DNA from: Phaeobacter piscinae
Lineage (GTDB): Bacteria; Pseudomonadota; Alphaproteobacteria; Rhodobacterales; Rhodobacteraceae
Assembly (NCBI RefSeq): GCF_002407245.1
Contig: NZ_CP010681.1
Span: 3,361,001 to 3,425,000 of the forward strand
Direction of reading: 5' to 3'
DNA length: 64,000 nucleotides
How positions within the stretch are numbered: position 1 is the stretch's first letter; every line of letters starts with the position of its first letter. Made by a program: the position numbers and the translations under genes. This document shows positions 1 to 8,058 of this stretch, piece after piece. Under the pieces are notes generated by a model. It made no database searches, was not told the origin of the DNA, and saw nothing but the letters and a program-made list of their open reading frames with translations.

Positions 1-118
1 GCCGCATATGACCGGTTCGGACATAATATTGCGCTAAACCTGCGATTCGATACATCTTCGGACTTGGAATGTCAACAACGCTGACTTAAAATGACCCCAG
101 CACAACAGGGAGAGACCC

Positions 119-631
119 ATGGCAGAAGGGCGACCGGGGCAGGGATTTGGCGGCGAAAGCCTGCTGTTTCTGACGGATGAGCAGTTGCGGCAGGGCATCG
201 AGGCGATGTTCTTTGCCTATCGCGGATTTACCGCAGACCCGGATCGGATCCTGGCGGAGATGGCCTATGGCCGGGCGCACCATCGGGCCATCCACTTCAT
301 CAATCGCGCACCGGGCACGACGGTGAATAACCTGCTGTCCATTCTCGGGGTGACCAAACAGTCGCTCAATCGCGTGCTCCGGGCGCTGATCGGCGACGGT
401 CTGGTCGAGAGCCGGGTTGGGGTCACCGACAAACGGGAACGGCATTTGTTCCTGACCGATAAGGGGCGCGCATTGGAGGCCACCCTGTCGGATGCCCAGC
501 GCGCCCGGATGCGCACCGCGTATAAGGATGCCGGACCGGAAGCGGTTCAGGGCTTCAAACGGGTGCTGGAGGCGATGATGGATGCCGATATGCGCCGCGC
601 CTACGCCAAGCTGCGGGAGAGTGGCACATGA
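119..631 (+). CDS. petP: MarR-family regulator PetP
   Basis: A 170-residue winged-helix protein of the MarR family. The helix-turn-helix lies at about residues 68-90 (VNNLLSILGVTKQSLNRVL) and the basic wing at 95-113 (DKRERHLFLT). The start follows a good ribosome site (AGGGAGAG). Its last four bases overlap the next gene, a response regulator, in an ATGA junction. A MarR protein coupled to an orphan OmpR-type regulator is the petPR arrangement of Rhodobacter, where the pair is needed for respiratory and photosynthetic growth. Family and domain are seen in the sequence; the petP identity rests on that gene order. Confidence 0.85.
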   Translation: MAEGRPGQGFGGESLLFLTDEQLRQGIEAMFFAYRGFTADPDRILAEMAYGRAHHRAIHFINRAPGTTVNNLLSILGVTKQSLNRVLRALIGDGLVESRVGVTDKRERHLFLTDKGRALEATLSDAQRARMRTAYKDAGPEAVQGFKRVLEAMMDADMRRAYAKLRESGT

Positions 632-1329
632 CCCAGTTCGATTCCCATCTGCTGATTGTCGATGATGATGAGCGCATCCGTGGCCTGCTGAAGAAATTCC
701 TGATGCGGGCCGGGTTTCTGGTCACCGCCGCGCGCGATGCGGCCCATGCCCGGCGGGTGCTGTCGGGGCTGGATTTCGATCTGATCGTGCTGGATGTGAT
801 GATGCCGGGCGAGGATGGGATCTCTCTCACCCGGTCGCTGCGCGAAACCATCGCCACGCCGATTCTGCTTTTGACGGCGAAGGGAGAGACCGAAGACCGC
901 ATCGAAGGGCTGGAAGCGGGCGCGGATGATTATCTGGCCAAACCGTTTGAACCCAAGGAGCTGCTGTTGCGGATCAACGCGATCCTGCGGCGGATGCCGG
1001 AGCCGGCCGCCAGCGAGGCCGCCCCCAAGGTGCTGCATCTGGGGCCAATACGCTATGATATTGAACGCGGCGAGATGTGGCAGGGCGAGGAGCTGATCCG
1101 CCTGACCGGCACCGAAAACCAGCTGATGAAGATCTTTTCCGCCTGTCCGGGCGAACCGGTGAGCCGCACCAAACTGGTCGAGGATCTGGGCCGCGATCGA
1201 GGGCAGGCGCAGGAACGGGCGGTGGACGTTCAGATCACCCGCCTGCGGCGCAAGATCGAACCCAATCCGAAACAGCCGCAATATCTGCAGACGGTGCGCG
1301 GTGCGGGCTATATGCTGGCACCGGACTAA
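628..1329 (+). CDS. petR: OmpR-family response regulator PetR
   Basis: A 233-residue two-domain response regulator. The receiver domain (about 5-122) has the acidic pocket at Asp12-14, the phospho-acceptor Asp56 in VLDVMMP and Lys105 in YLAKPF. A winged-helix DNA-binding domain (about 138-232) ends in the usual RGAGYML hairpin. It is translationally coupled to the upstream petP-like gene by a 4-base overlap. No histidine kinase gene is adjacent, which fits PetR of Rhodobacter capsulatus, a regulator encoded without a neighbouring kinase. Its targets cannot be read from this window. Confidence 0.88.
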   Translation: MTQFDSHLLIVDDDERIRGLLKKFLMRAGFLVTAARDAAHARRVLSGLDFDLIVLDVMMPGEDGISLTRSLRETIATPILLLTAKGETEDRIEGLEAGADDYLAKPFEPKELLLRINAILRRMPEPAASEAAPKVLHLGPIRYDIERGEMWQGEELIRLTGTENQLMKIFSACPGEPVSRTKLVEDLGRDRGQAQERAVDVQITRLRRKIEPNPKQPQYLQTVRGAGYMLAPD

Positions 1330-1422
1330 GCCTCAGGGCCGGGAACCGCTGCACGGTATTTTGAGCCTCCGGCGGGGATATTTGTGGCCAGAAGAAGCGG
1401 CCAGAAGAAACGGGGACGCCTC

Positions 1423-2349
1423 ATGACGACTGCCTTGATCACCCATGCTGATTGCCTGACCCATGTCACACCTGACGGCCACCCCGAACGAGTGGCCCGA
1501 CTGGAACATGTGCTGCATGCGCTTGAAGGACTGGAGCTGCGCCGGGTGACCGCACCGATGGCGGCGGAGGATGATATCCTGCGCATTCACCCGGCCAGCT
1601 ATCTCGCGGATCTGCGCCGGGCGCTGCCGCAGGAGGGGTTTGGGCGGATTGATGGCGATACGTTCCTGTCACCAGGCTCGCTGGATGCGGCCTTTCGCGC
1701 AGCGGGCGCGGCTGTGCGGGCGGTGGATCTGGTTGTCAGCGGCGCGGTCCAGAATGCCTTTGCCGCCGTGCGCCCGCCCGGACATCACGCGGAAATCGAC
1801 ACTGCCATGGGGTTTTGCCTGTTCGGCAATGCCGCACTGGCGGCCAAACATGCCCTGGATCACCATGGTCTGGCCCGTGTAGCCGTGGTGGATTTCGATG
1901 TGCATCACGGCAATGGTACGCAGGATCTGTTGTGGGATGAGCCCCGCGCGCTGTTCATGTCCAGCCAGCAGATGCCGCTTTGGCCCGGATCAGGCCGACC
2001 GGAGGAAGATGGCGCCCACGGCCAGATCCTGAACCTGCCATTGTCGCCCGGATCAGGCGGCGTGCAGATGAAAGCAGCCTATGTCGATCAGGCCTTCCCC
2101 CGGTTGCGGGCCTTCAAACCGGAGCTGATCATAGTTTCGGCCGGATTTGACGCCCATCAGGACGACCCGCTGGCAGAACTGATGTGGAGCACAGAGGATT
2201 TCCGCTGGTTGACCCGCGAACTCTGCACATTGGCGGCAGAGCTGTGCGGTGGTCGTATCGTCTCGACTTTGGAGGGGGGATATGATCTGAACGCGCTGGC
2301 CGCAGCGGCCAAAGCCCATGTGGAAGAATTGATAGAGGCAGGCACATGA
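1423..2349 (+). CDS. histone deacetylase family amidohydrolase
   Basis: A 308-residue zinc amidohydrolase of the arginase/deacetylase fold (histone deacetylase / acetylpolyamine amidohydrolase family). It shows RPPGHHA at 117-123 with the active-site histidines 121-122, DFDVHHGNGTQ at 157-167 (metal ligands Asp159, His161), GFDAHQDDP at 241-249 and LEGGYD near the C-terminus. An upstream in-frame start at 1384 is possible, but Met at 1423 fits the family. The gene ends in an ATGA overlap with xseB, so it is coupled to the isoprenoid genes. In bacteria the substrate could be acetyl-lysine, acetylpolyamine or another amide; the sequence does not decide. Confidence 0.88.
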   Translation: MTTALITHADCLTHVTPDGHPERVARLEHVLHALEGLELRRVTAPMAAEDDILRIHPASYLADLRRALPQEGFGRIDGDTFLSPGSLDAAFRAAGAAVRAVDLVVSGAVQNAFAAVRPPGHHAEIDTAMGFCLFGNAALAAKHALDHHGLARVAVVDFDVHHGNGTQDLLWDEPRALFMSSQQMPLWPGSGRPEEDGAHGQILNLPLSPGSGGVQMKAAYVDQAFPRLRAFKPELIIVSAGFDAHQDDPLAELMWSTEDFRWLTRELCTLAAELCGGRIVSTLEGGYDLNALAAAAKAHVEELIEAGT

Positions 2350-2600
2350 CCGACACATCCAACGAAACCCCCGTTGAAGAGCTGAGCTTTGAACAGGCGA
2401 TGCGCGCGCTTGAAACCGTGGTGGACCAGCTGGAACGTGGCGATGTGGCGCTGGATGCCTCCATCGCTCTGTATGACCGTGGGGCCAAGCTGAAGAAACG
2501 CTGCGAGGATGAGCTGAAGCGGGCCGAGGAAAAAGTGGCGGCGATCACGCTGGATGCCAAAGGCACGCCGACCGGCACCCAGCCTCTGGATGCTGGCTGA
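2346..2600 (+). CDS. xseB: exodeoxyribonuclease VII small subunit
   Basis: An 84-residue protein of the XseB family. It has the typical LSFEQAMRALETVVDQLE start, a helical hairpin with the Leu-rich core LERGDVALDASIALYDRG, and the conserved LKKRCEDELKRAEEKV helix. XseB multimers bind the large subunit XseA, a nuclease degrading single-stranded DNA; xseA is not in this window. The start overlaps the deacetylase stop by four bases, and only three bases separate its stop from ispA, so all are very likely co-transcribed. This xseB-ispA-dxs order is common in bacteria. Confidence 0.95.
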   Translation: MTDTSNETPVEELSFEQAMRALETVVDQLERGDVALDASIALYDRGAKLKKRCEDELKRAEEKVAAITLDAKGTPTGTQPLDAG

Positions 2601-2603
2601 CCC

Positions 2604-3506
2604 ATGGCTGCTGCCGCAGATGCCACCGCGCAACACCACAGTTCTGCGCGCCCCTTTGCGCAGGCGTTGAAGGACGCGCAGACCCGGGTCACAGCGCATA
2701 TGGATGCGCGGCTGGGCGGCGGCGATGCGCTGCACGCTGCGATGCGCTATGCCGTCACCGGCGGCAAGATGCTGCGCGGGTTTCTGGTGCTGGAGAGCGC
2801 CCGCCTGCATGGCATCACTGAGGAGGCCGCGCTAGAGGCGGCACTGGCGATCGAATGTATTCACGCCTACTCGTTGGTGCATGATGATCTGCCCTGCATG
2901 GATGATGACGATTTGCGCCGGGGCCAGCCCACCGTTCACAAAAAATGGGACGAGGCGATGGCGGTGCTGGCGGGCGACAGCCTGCAGACATTTGCGTTTG
3001 AGCTGCTCGCCAACCCCAGGATCGGCCCGCAGGCGCTGCCGCTGATCCGTGGTCTGGCGCAAGCCTCTGGCAAGGATGGGATGGTCTCTGGGCAGATGCT
3101 GGATATCGCTGCAGAGACCGCCACCACGCCGCTGGATCTGGAACAGATCACGCAGCTGCAAAACCGTAAGACCGGCTGTCTCATCTCCTGGTCCGCTACT
3201 GCGGGTGCCGTGATGGCCGGGGCGGATGAGACCCCGCTGCGACGCTATGCCGATGCGCTTGGCCTTGCTTTTCAAATCGTAGATGACATCTTGGATGTGG
3301 AAGGCGACGCGGCCAAGGTTGGCAAAGCCGTCCGAAAAGATGCTGATGCGGGCAAAGCCACCTTTGTGTCGCTATTGGGACTGGACGCCGCAAAAACACG
3401 CGCCAGCGCCCTGATGGAACAGGCCTGTGAGGCGCTGACCCCCTATGGCGATGCCGCAGAAACCTTGAAGGACGCCGCGCGCTTCGTTATCTCGCGCGAT
3501 AGCTGA
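2604..3506 (+). CDS. ispA: farnesyl diphosphate synthase (polyprenyl synthetase)
   Basis: A 300-residue trans-isoprenyl diphosphate synthase. The first aspartate-rich motif DDLPCMD lies at residues 94-100, followed by DDLRRG. The second motif, QIVDDILD, sits at about 225-232. Both bind Mg-diphosphate when DMAPP and IPP are condensed to geranyl and farnesyl diphosphate. GGKMLRG (53-59) is the conserved N-terminal basic motif. It lies three bases after xseB and just before dxs, so the precursor-forming and chain-elongating steps of the isoprenoid pathway share an operon. Length fits IspA; geranylgeranyl specificity cannot be excluded. Confidence 0.93.
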   Translation: MAAAADATAQHHSSARPFAQALKDAQTRVTAHMDARLGGGDALHAAMRYAVTGGKMLRGFLVLESARLHGITEEAALEAALAIECIHAYSLVHDDLPCMDDDDLRRGQPTVHKKWDEAMAVLAGDSLQTFAFELLANPRIGPQALPLIRGLAQASGKDGMVSGQMLDIAAETATTPLDLEQITQLQNRKTGCLISWSATAGAVMAGADETPLRRYADALGLAFQIVDDILDVEGDAAKVGKAVRKDADAGKATFVSLLGLDAAKTRASALMEQACEALTPYGDAAETLKDAARFVISRDS

Positions 3507-3553
3507 GCCGCACAATGCGTGCACCGCCAAAGCAACACGCCCAAGGAGCTGCC

Positions 3554-5482
3554 ATGTCAGACCGGCCTCAGACCCCCCTTCTGGATCAGATCACCCGCCC
3601 GGCAGATCTGAAATCCTTGAGCGATGCGCAGCTGACGCAGGTTGCCCAGGAGTTGCGCCAGGAAACGATTTCCGCCGTCTCCGTCACCGGTGGCCATCTG
3701 GGCGCCGGACTGGGGGTCGTGGAGCTGACCACCGCGCTGCATGCGGTGTTTGACACGCCACGCGATAAAATCATCTGGGATGTCTCGCACCAGTGCTATC
3801 CGCACAAGATCCTGACAGGCCGACGCGACCGCATTCGCACCCTGCGGATGAAGGACGGGTTGAGCGGGTTTACCAAACGCTCTGAATCGCCTTTTGACCC
3901 CTTTGGGGCGGCGCATAGCTCCACCTCGATCAGTGCGGCGCTTGGCTTTGCCGTGGCGCGCGATCTGGGCGGTGTGGTGCCCGAGGGGCTGGGCGATGCG
4001 ATTGCGGTGATCGGCGATGGCTCGATGTCGGCTGGCATGGCGTTTGAGGCGATGAACAATGCCGGCCATCTGGGCAAGCGGCTGATTGTCATTCTGAACG
4101 ACAATGAGATGTCGATTGCCCCACCGGTGGGCGCGCTGTCCTCCTATCTGTCGCGCCTCTATGCCGAAGAACCATTTCAGGAGCTGAAAGCGGTGGCCAA
4201 GGGCGCTGCATCCCTGCTCCCGGAGCCGTTCCGCGAGGGGGCCAAGCGCGCCAAAGATATGCTGAAGGGCATGGCGGTAGGTGGCACCTTGTTTGAAAGC
4301 TTGGGCTTTTCCTACCTCGGGCCGATTGATGGCCATGATATGGACCAGCTGCTGCCGGTGCTGCGCACCGTGAAGGCCCGCGCCACCGGTCCGATCCTGA
4401 TCCATGTGCTGACCAAGAAGGGCAAGGGGTATGCCCCCGCTGAGGCCGCCCGCGACAAAGGTCATGCCACTGCCAAATTCGACATGGTGACAGGCGAGCA
4501 GAAGAAAGCGCCCTCCAACGCGCCCTCCTATACCTCCGTCTTTGGCAAGGAACTGGTGCGGCTGGCAGCCGAGGATGACAAAATTTGCGCCGTCACCGCC
4601 GCGATGCCCGATGGCACCGGTCTGAGCCTGATGGCTGAACGTTACCCGTCGCGCACCTTCGACGTCGGTATTGCAGAACAGCATGGCGTGACCTTCGCCG
4701 CCGCGCTTGCGGCGGGCGGGATGAAACCGTTCTGTGCGATGTATTCCACCTTCCTGCAGCGCGGCTATGATCAGGTGGTGCATGACGTGGCGATCCAGCG
4801 CCTGCCGGTACGCTTTGCCATCGACCGCGCCGGTCTGGTGGGGGCGGATGGGGCGACCCATGCGGGCAGTTTCGACATTGCCTATATGGCCAACCTGCCC
4901 GGCATGGTGGTGATGGCCGCCGCCGATGAGGCCGAGCTGGCGCATATGACGGCCACGGCCGCGGCCTATGACGACGGCCCCATTGCCTTCCGCTATCCGC
5001 GTGGTGAGGGCGAAGGCGTCGATATGCCGGAGGCGCCCGAGGTGCTGGAGATCGGTAAGGGGCGCATGATCCAAGAGGGCAAACGCGTGGCGATCCTGTC
5101 CTTTGGCACCCGTCTGGGTGAGGTCAGGAAAGCCGCCGAGGCGCTAAGCGCAAAGGGCATCACCCCGACGATTGCCGACGCCCGCTTTGCCAAGCCGCTG
5201 GACCGAGACATGATCCTGAAGCTCGCCGCAGACCATGAGGCGCTGATCACCATTGAGGAAGGCGCGGTGGGCGGCTTTGGCTCCCACGTGGCGCAGCTCC
5301 TGGCCGAAGAGGGCATCTTTGACAGTGGGCTGAAGTATCGTTCCATGGTGCTGCCCGATACCTTCATCGATCAGGCCAGCCCGGCGGATATGTACAATGT
5401 CGCCGCCATGAACGCACCGCAGATCGAAGCCAAGGTTCTGGAGGTTCTGGGCGTGGCGTCGATTGGAGAGAAGCGGGCTTAA
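3554..5482 (+). CDS. dxs: 1-deoxy-D-xylulose-5-phosphate synthase
   Basis: A 642-residue thiamine-diphosphate enzyme making DXP from pyruvate and glyceraldehyde 3-phosphate, the first step of the MEP isoprenoid pathway. The ThDP-binding motif starts at [15 protein letters not shown] and runs to [12 protein letters not shown]. The transketolase pyrimidine domain has [17 protein letters not shown] with the catalytic Glu. The transketolase C-terminal domain follows ([16 protein letters not shown]). The start at 3554 is preceded by AAGGAG and is preferred over an in-frame start at 3515. It follows ispA by 47 bases and converges on the next gene with overlapping stop codons. Confidence 0.97.
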   Translation: MSDRPQTPLLDQITRPADLKSLSDAQLTQVAQELRQETISAVSVTGGHLGAGLGVVELTTALHAVFDTPRDKIIWDVSHQCYPHKILTGRRDRIRTLRMKDGLSGFTKRSESPFDPFGAAHSSTSISAALGFAVARDLGGVVPEGLGDAIAVIGDGSMSAGMAFEAMNNAGHLGKRLIVILNDNEMSIAPPVGALSSYLSRLYAEEPFQELKAVAKGAASLLPEPFREGAKRAKDMLKGMAVGGTLFESLGFSYLGPIDGHDMDQLLPVLRTVKARATGPILIHVLTKKGKGYAPAEAARDKGHATAKFDMVTGEQKKAPSNAPSYTSVFGKELVRLAAEDDKICAVTAAMPDGTGLSLMAERYPSRTFDVGIAEQHGVTFAAALAAGGMKPFCAMYSTFLQRGYDQVVHDVAIQRLPVRFAIDRAGLVGADGATHAGSFDIAYMANLPGMVVMAAADEAELAHMTATAAAYDDGPIAFRYPRGEGEGVDMPEAPEVLEIGKGRMIQEGKRVAILSFGTRLGEVRKAAEALSAKGITPTIADARFAKPLDRDMILKLAADHEALITIEEGAVGGFGSHVAQLLAEEGIFDSGLKYRSMVLPDTFIDQASPADMYNVAAMNAPQIEAKVLEVLGVASIGEKRA

Positions 5483-6366
5483 ACCCCCGTCGTCTCCGGC
5501 GGGGGGACGAAGGTTTCCAGATCCTCGGCGGCGCGGACCGCGCGGAGGCCTTCTCGGTAGGTGGGATAGAGCAGCTCCACCCCCAGATCTTCCTTGATGC
5601 GCTGATTGGCAACGCGTTTGTTTTCGCCGTAGAAACTGCGCGCCATGGGGGTCATGCCGGCCTCATCGAAAGGGACCTCGGCAGGGACTGGCAGGCCCAG
5701 CAGCTCGGCGGCAAAGCCCAGCACATCCTGCGGCGGGGCCGGGTCATTATCACAAAGGTTGTAAACTGCGCCGGGATTGGGCTGCGCAATTGAGGCAGCG
5801 AGAACCTGCGCGATGTCCTCGACATGGATGCGTGAGAACACCTGCCCCGGTTTCACGATACGCCGCGCCTTCCCGGCCATCAGCTTGGCAAAGGGACCGC
5901 GACCGGGGCCATAGATCCCGGCGAGGCGAAAGATATGCAGCGGCAGATCGGGAATGGCCTGCCAACCCGTCTCAGCGGCGGCGCGCCAGCGACCGCGTTG
6001 ACTGGAGGGGGTGACGGCAGTGTCCTCATCCACCCAGGCGCCATCATGATCACCATAGACAGCGGTGGTGGAGAGGTAGCCGACCCACTCCAAAGTATCG
6101 CCATGGGCGGCGGCTGCCAGCGCATCCGCCAGCTCTGCCAGCACCGGATCCCCCGCCTCGGTCGGCCCTACCGACGACAGGATATGCGTCATCCCGTCAA
6201 GCGACAGAGGCACACCGGGCCAGGTGATCAGGTCGACACCGGGCACCGGCACCGCATCCTCGACCGACCGGGTGGTGCCGATCACGCGCCAACCGGCCTG
6301 AAGCAGCCGGGGAGCCAATGCGCGGGCGGTATAGCCAAATCCAAGACAGAGCAGCGTTTTTGTCAT
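5479..6366 (-). CDS. NAD(P)-dependent epimerase/dehydratase (YeeZ-like SDR)
   Basis: A 295-residue atypical short-chain dehydrogenase. The N-terminal Rossmann motif is [14 protein letters not shown] rather than the GxxGxxG of classical SDRs, as in the YeeZ/YeeZ-like group annotated as SDR or nucleoside-diphosphate-sugar epimerase. Other SDR marks are [13 protein letters not shown] and a [11 protein letters not shown] segment. The substrate is unknown. Its stop codon overlaps that of dxs on the other strand, with no visible terminator between them. It is divergent from the methyltransferase gene, with about 73 bases between the starts. Confidence 0.8.
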   Translation of the reverse strand: MTKTLLCLGFGYTARALAPRLLQAGWRVIGTTRSVEDAVPVPGVDLITWPGVPLSLDGMTHILSSVGPTEAGDPVLAELADALAAAAHGDTLEWVGYLSTTAVYGDHDGAWVDEDTAVTPSSQRGRWRAAAETGWQAIPDLPLHIFRLAGIYGPGRGPFAKLMAGKARRIVKPGQVFSRIHVEDIAQVLAASIAQPNPGAVYNLCDNDPAPPQDVLGFAAELLGLPVPAEVPFDEAGMTPMARSFYGENKRVANQRIKEDLGVELLYPTYREGLRAVRAAEDLETFVPPPETTGV

Positions 6367-6439
6367 GGCTCATAGATGCGCGCGGCTCTTCTTGGGTGCA
6401 AGGGTTGATTCAACGGCCAAAACCGCATTTCCTGTACCC

Positions 6440-7075
6440 ATGGCGGAAAAACCGATCACCCTGACCACAGCCTACGGGCTGGAGACGCCGGACCATTCCC
6501 GGCAGCTCTATGCCGACTGGGCCGAAAGTTACGACCAAAGCTTTGCACAGGAGACGGGCTATATCCTGCCGGATCAGGTGGCCGGGCTGTTTGCTGCGGC
6601 AGAGGGATATGGCCCGGTTCTGGACGTCGGGGCGGGCACGGGACTATGTGGCGTGGCGCTGAACCGGCGCGGGATCGCGCCGATCGATGCCACGGATATC
6701 AGTCCCGAGATGCTGGCACAGGCGCTGCGCAAGGATGTCTATCGCGATGTGATCGAGGCGGATTTGACGGTGGGCGTGCCGGTACCGCGTGCCGCTTATG
6801 CCGGGGTGGTTTCCTCTGGCACCTTCACCCATGGCCATGTTGGCCCTGAGGTGCTGCCGGGCCTGCTGCGCCTTGCGCGCCCCGGCGCGGTGTTTGCACT
6901 GGCTGTGAATGCGCGGTTCTCGGCCCGGTCCGGCTTTGCCTCAGCGTTGGAGCGGTTGCAGGACGGGGGGTGGATCCGCAACCTGACTCTGCCTGAGGTC
7001 GCCATCTACGGTGCAAAGGCGACCGGCGCCCATAGCGCGGACACGGCACTGATTGCTTTGTTTTCCAAGGTCTAG
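6440..7075 (+). CDS. class I SAM-dependent methyltransferase
   Basis: A 211-residue protein with the Rossmann-type SAM-binding motif VLDVGAGTGLCGVAL and a following acidic strand ATDISPEML, the usual motifs I and II of class I methyltransferases. The N-terminal part contains YADWAESYDQSF, typical of the Methyltransf_11/25 group acting on small molecules or quinone-like substrates. The substrate is not deducible. The start at 6440 (MAEKPITL) is preferred because an in-frame upstream start at 6365 would lie inside the promoter region of the divergent epimerase gene. Confidence 0.8.
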   Translation: MAEKPITLTTAYGLETPDHSRQLYADWAESYDQSFAQETGYILPDQVAGLFAAAEGYGPVLDVGAGTGLCGVALNRRGIAPIDATDISPEMLAQALRKDVYRDVIEADLTVGVPVPRAAYAGVVSSGTFTHGHVGPEVLPGLLRLARPGAVFALAVNARFSARSGFASALERLQDGGWIRNLTLPEVAIYGAKATGAHSADTALIALFSKV

Positions 7076-7130
7076 CGCCAGCGCGTACGATACCCGTGAT
7101 CCACGATTCGGTCTGATATGTTGCGGGACC

Positions 7131-7152
7131 CGCTGCGCCATAGGGCGCAGCG
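7131..7152. terminator. GC-rich hairpin between convergent genes
   Basis: A perfect 9-bp inverted repeat (CGCTGCGCC / GGCGCAGCG) with a four-base loop, placed between the convergent methyltransferase and caiD genes. There is no following T tract on either strand, so it may be a weak, Rho-assisted or mRNA-stabilising element rather than an intrinsic terminator. The rest of the 197-base gap shows nothing recognisable. Confidence 0.45.
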
Positions 7153-7272
7153 CCACGCCCAACGGCACAGGGGGGCCATCAGGTCACCCGAAGCGGGCGG
7201 GAGTGCCGGCCATCCAAAACCCCCCGCCATTCATCGCCGCATAGGGCCCCGAAAACCGGATCACGCTCCTTC

Positions 7273-8058
7273 TTAGCGGCCCTTCCAGACCGGATCCCGT
7301 TTCTCGGCAAAGGCCAGCGCGCCTTCCATCTGGTCCTCACTGTCATAGAGCACATCAACACTGCGCAGCTGGCGTTTGGTGATGCGGTTCATGGCGTCCT
7401 GAAATTTGCTATCCTCAGCGTCGCGGACAATCTCCTTGATCGCGGCGTAAACCAGCGGCGGGCCTGACGCGAGCAGGCGGGCCAATTCCCAGGCGCGGTC
7501 CAACAGCTGATCAGCCGCTACGATTTCATTCACCAAGCCCCAGCGATGGGCCTCTTCAGCATCAAACCAACGTCCCGTCAGCAACAGCTCCATGGCGATG
7601 TGATAGGGAATGCGTTTGGGCAATTTGATCGAGGCGGCATCCGCCACCGTGCCGGAGCGAATTTCCGGCAGCGCAAAGGTGGCGTGATCTGCGACAATGA
7701 TCATATCCGCCGACAGCGCCAGTTCCAGCCCGCCACCGCAGGCGATACCGTTCACGGCGGCGATCACCGGCTTGTTCATATCGCGCAGCTCCTGCAGCCC
7801 GCCGAAGCCGCCAACACCGTAATTGCCGTCAACCGCATCTCCGTCGGCCGCCGCTTTCAGATCCCAACCGGGGCAGAAAAACTTCTCACCGCCGCCGGTC
7901 AGAATCGCCACACGCAGTTCAGGATCATCGCGAAACTCCCGAAACACCTCGCCCATGGCAACGCTGGTTTTCAGATCAATGGCGTTGGCCTTTGGCCGAT
8001 CCAGTGTGATTTCCAGAATGGCACCGTCGCGGCGCGTCCGGATGGGGGTATCAGTCAT
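7273..8058 (-). CDS. caiD: carnitinyl-CoA dehydratase-like enoyl-CoA hydratase
   Basis: A 261-residue crotonase-fold protein closely resembling CaiD. Shared features are ILEITLDRPKANAID, the oxyanion loop EKFFCPGWDLKAA (58-70), NGIACGGGLELALSAD, the Glu132 position in LPEIRSG and the C-terminal FAEKRDPVWKGR. CaiD-type enzymes hydrate crotonobetainyl-CoA to carnitinyl-CoA. Its start overlaps the end of the CoA-ligase gene by 8 bases, and the cluster continues with an acyl-CoA dehydrogenase. No carnitine CoA-transferase (caiB) or transporter is present, so the real substrate may be another trimethylammonium or short branched acyl-CoA. Confidence 0.8.
   Translation of the reverse strand: MTDTPIRTRRDGAILEITLDRPKANAIDLKTSVAMGEVFREFRDDPELRVAILTGGGEKFFCPGWDLKAAADGDAVDGNYGVGGFGGLQELRDMNKPVIAAVNGIACGGGLELALSADMIIVADHATFALPEIRSGTVADAASIKLPKRIPYHIAMELLLTGRWFDAEEAHRWGLVNEIVAADQLLDRAWELARLLASGPPLVYAAIKEIVRDAEDSKFQDAMNRITKRQLRSVDVLYDSEDQMEGALAFAEKRDPVWKGR

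Noticed and set aside
1..118. Possible gene end or promoter at the left edge
   Set aside because: No frame with coding character could be supported; only the ribosome site of petP is clear.
3557..5074. 505-codon frame antisense to dxs
   Set aside because: Same cause: a shadow of a strongly biased gene, rich in His/Arg/Gly with no recognisable fold.
5479..5482. Overlapping stop codons of dxs and the convergent epimerase
   Set aside because: Unusual to the eye but common in compact genomes; no sign of a functional element.
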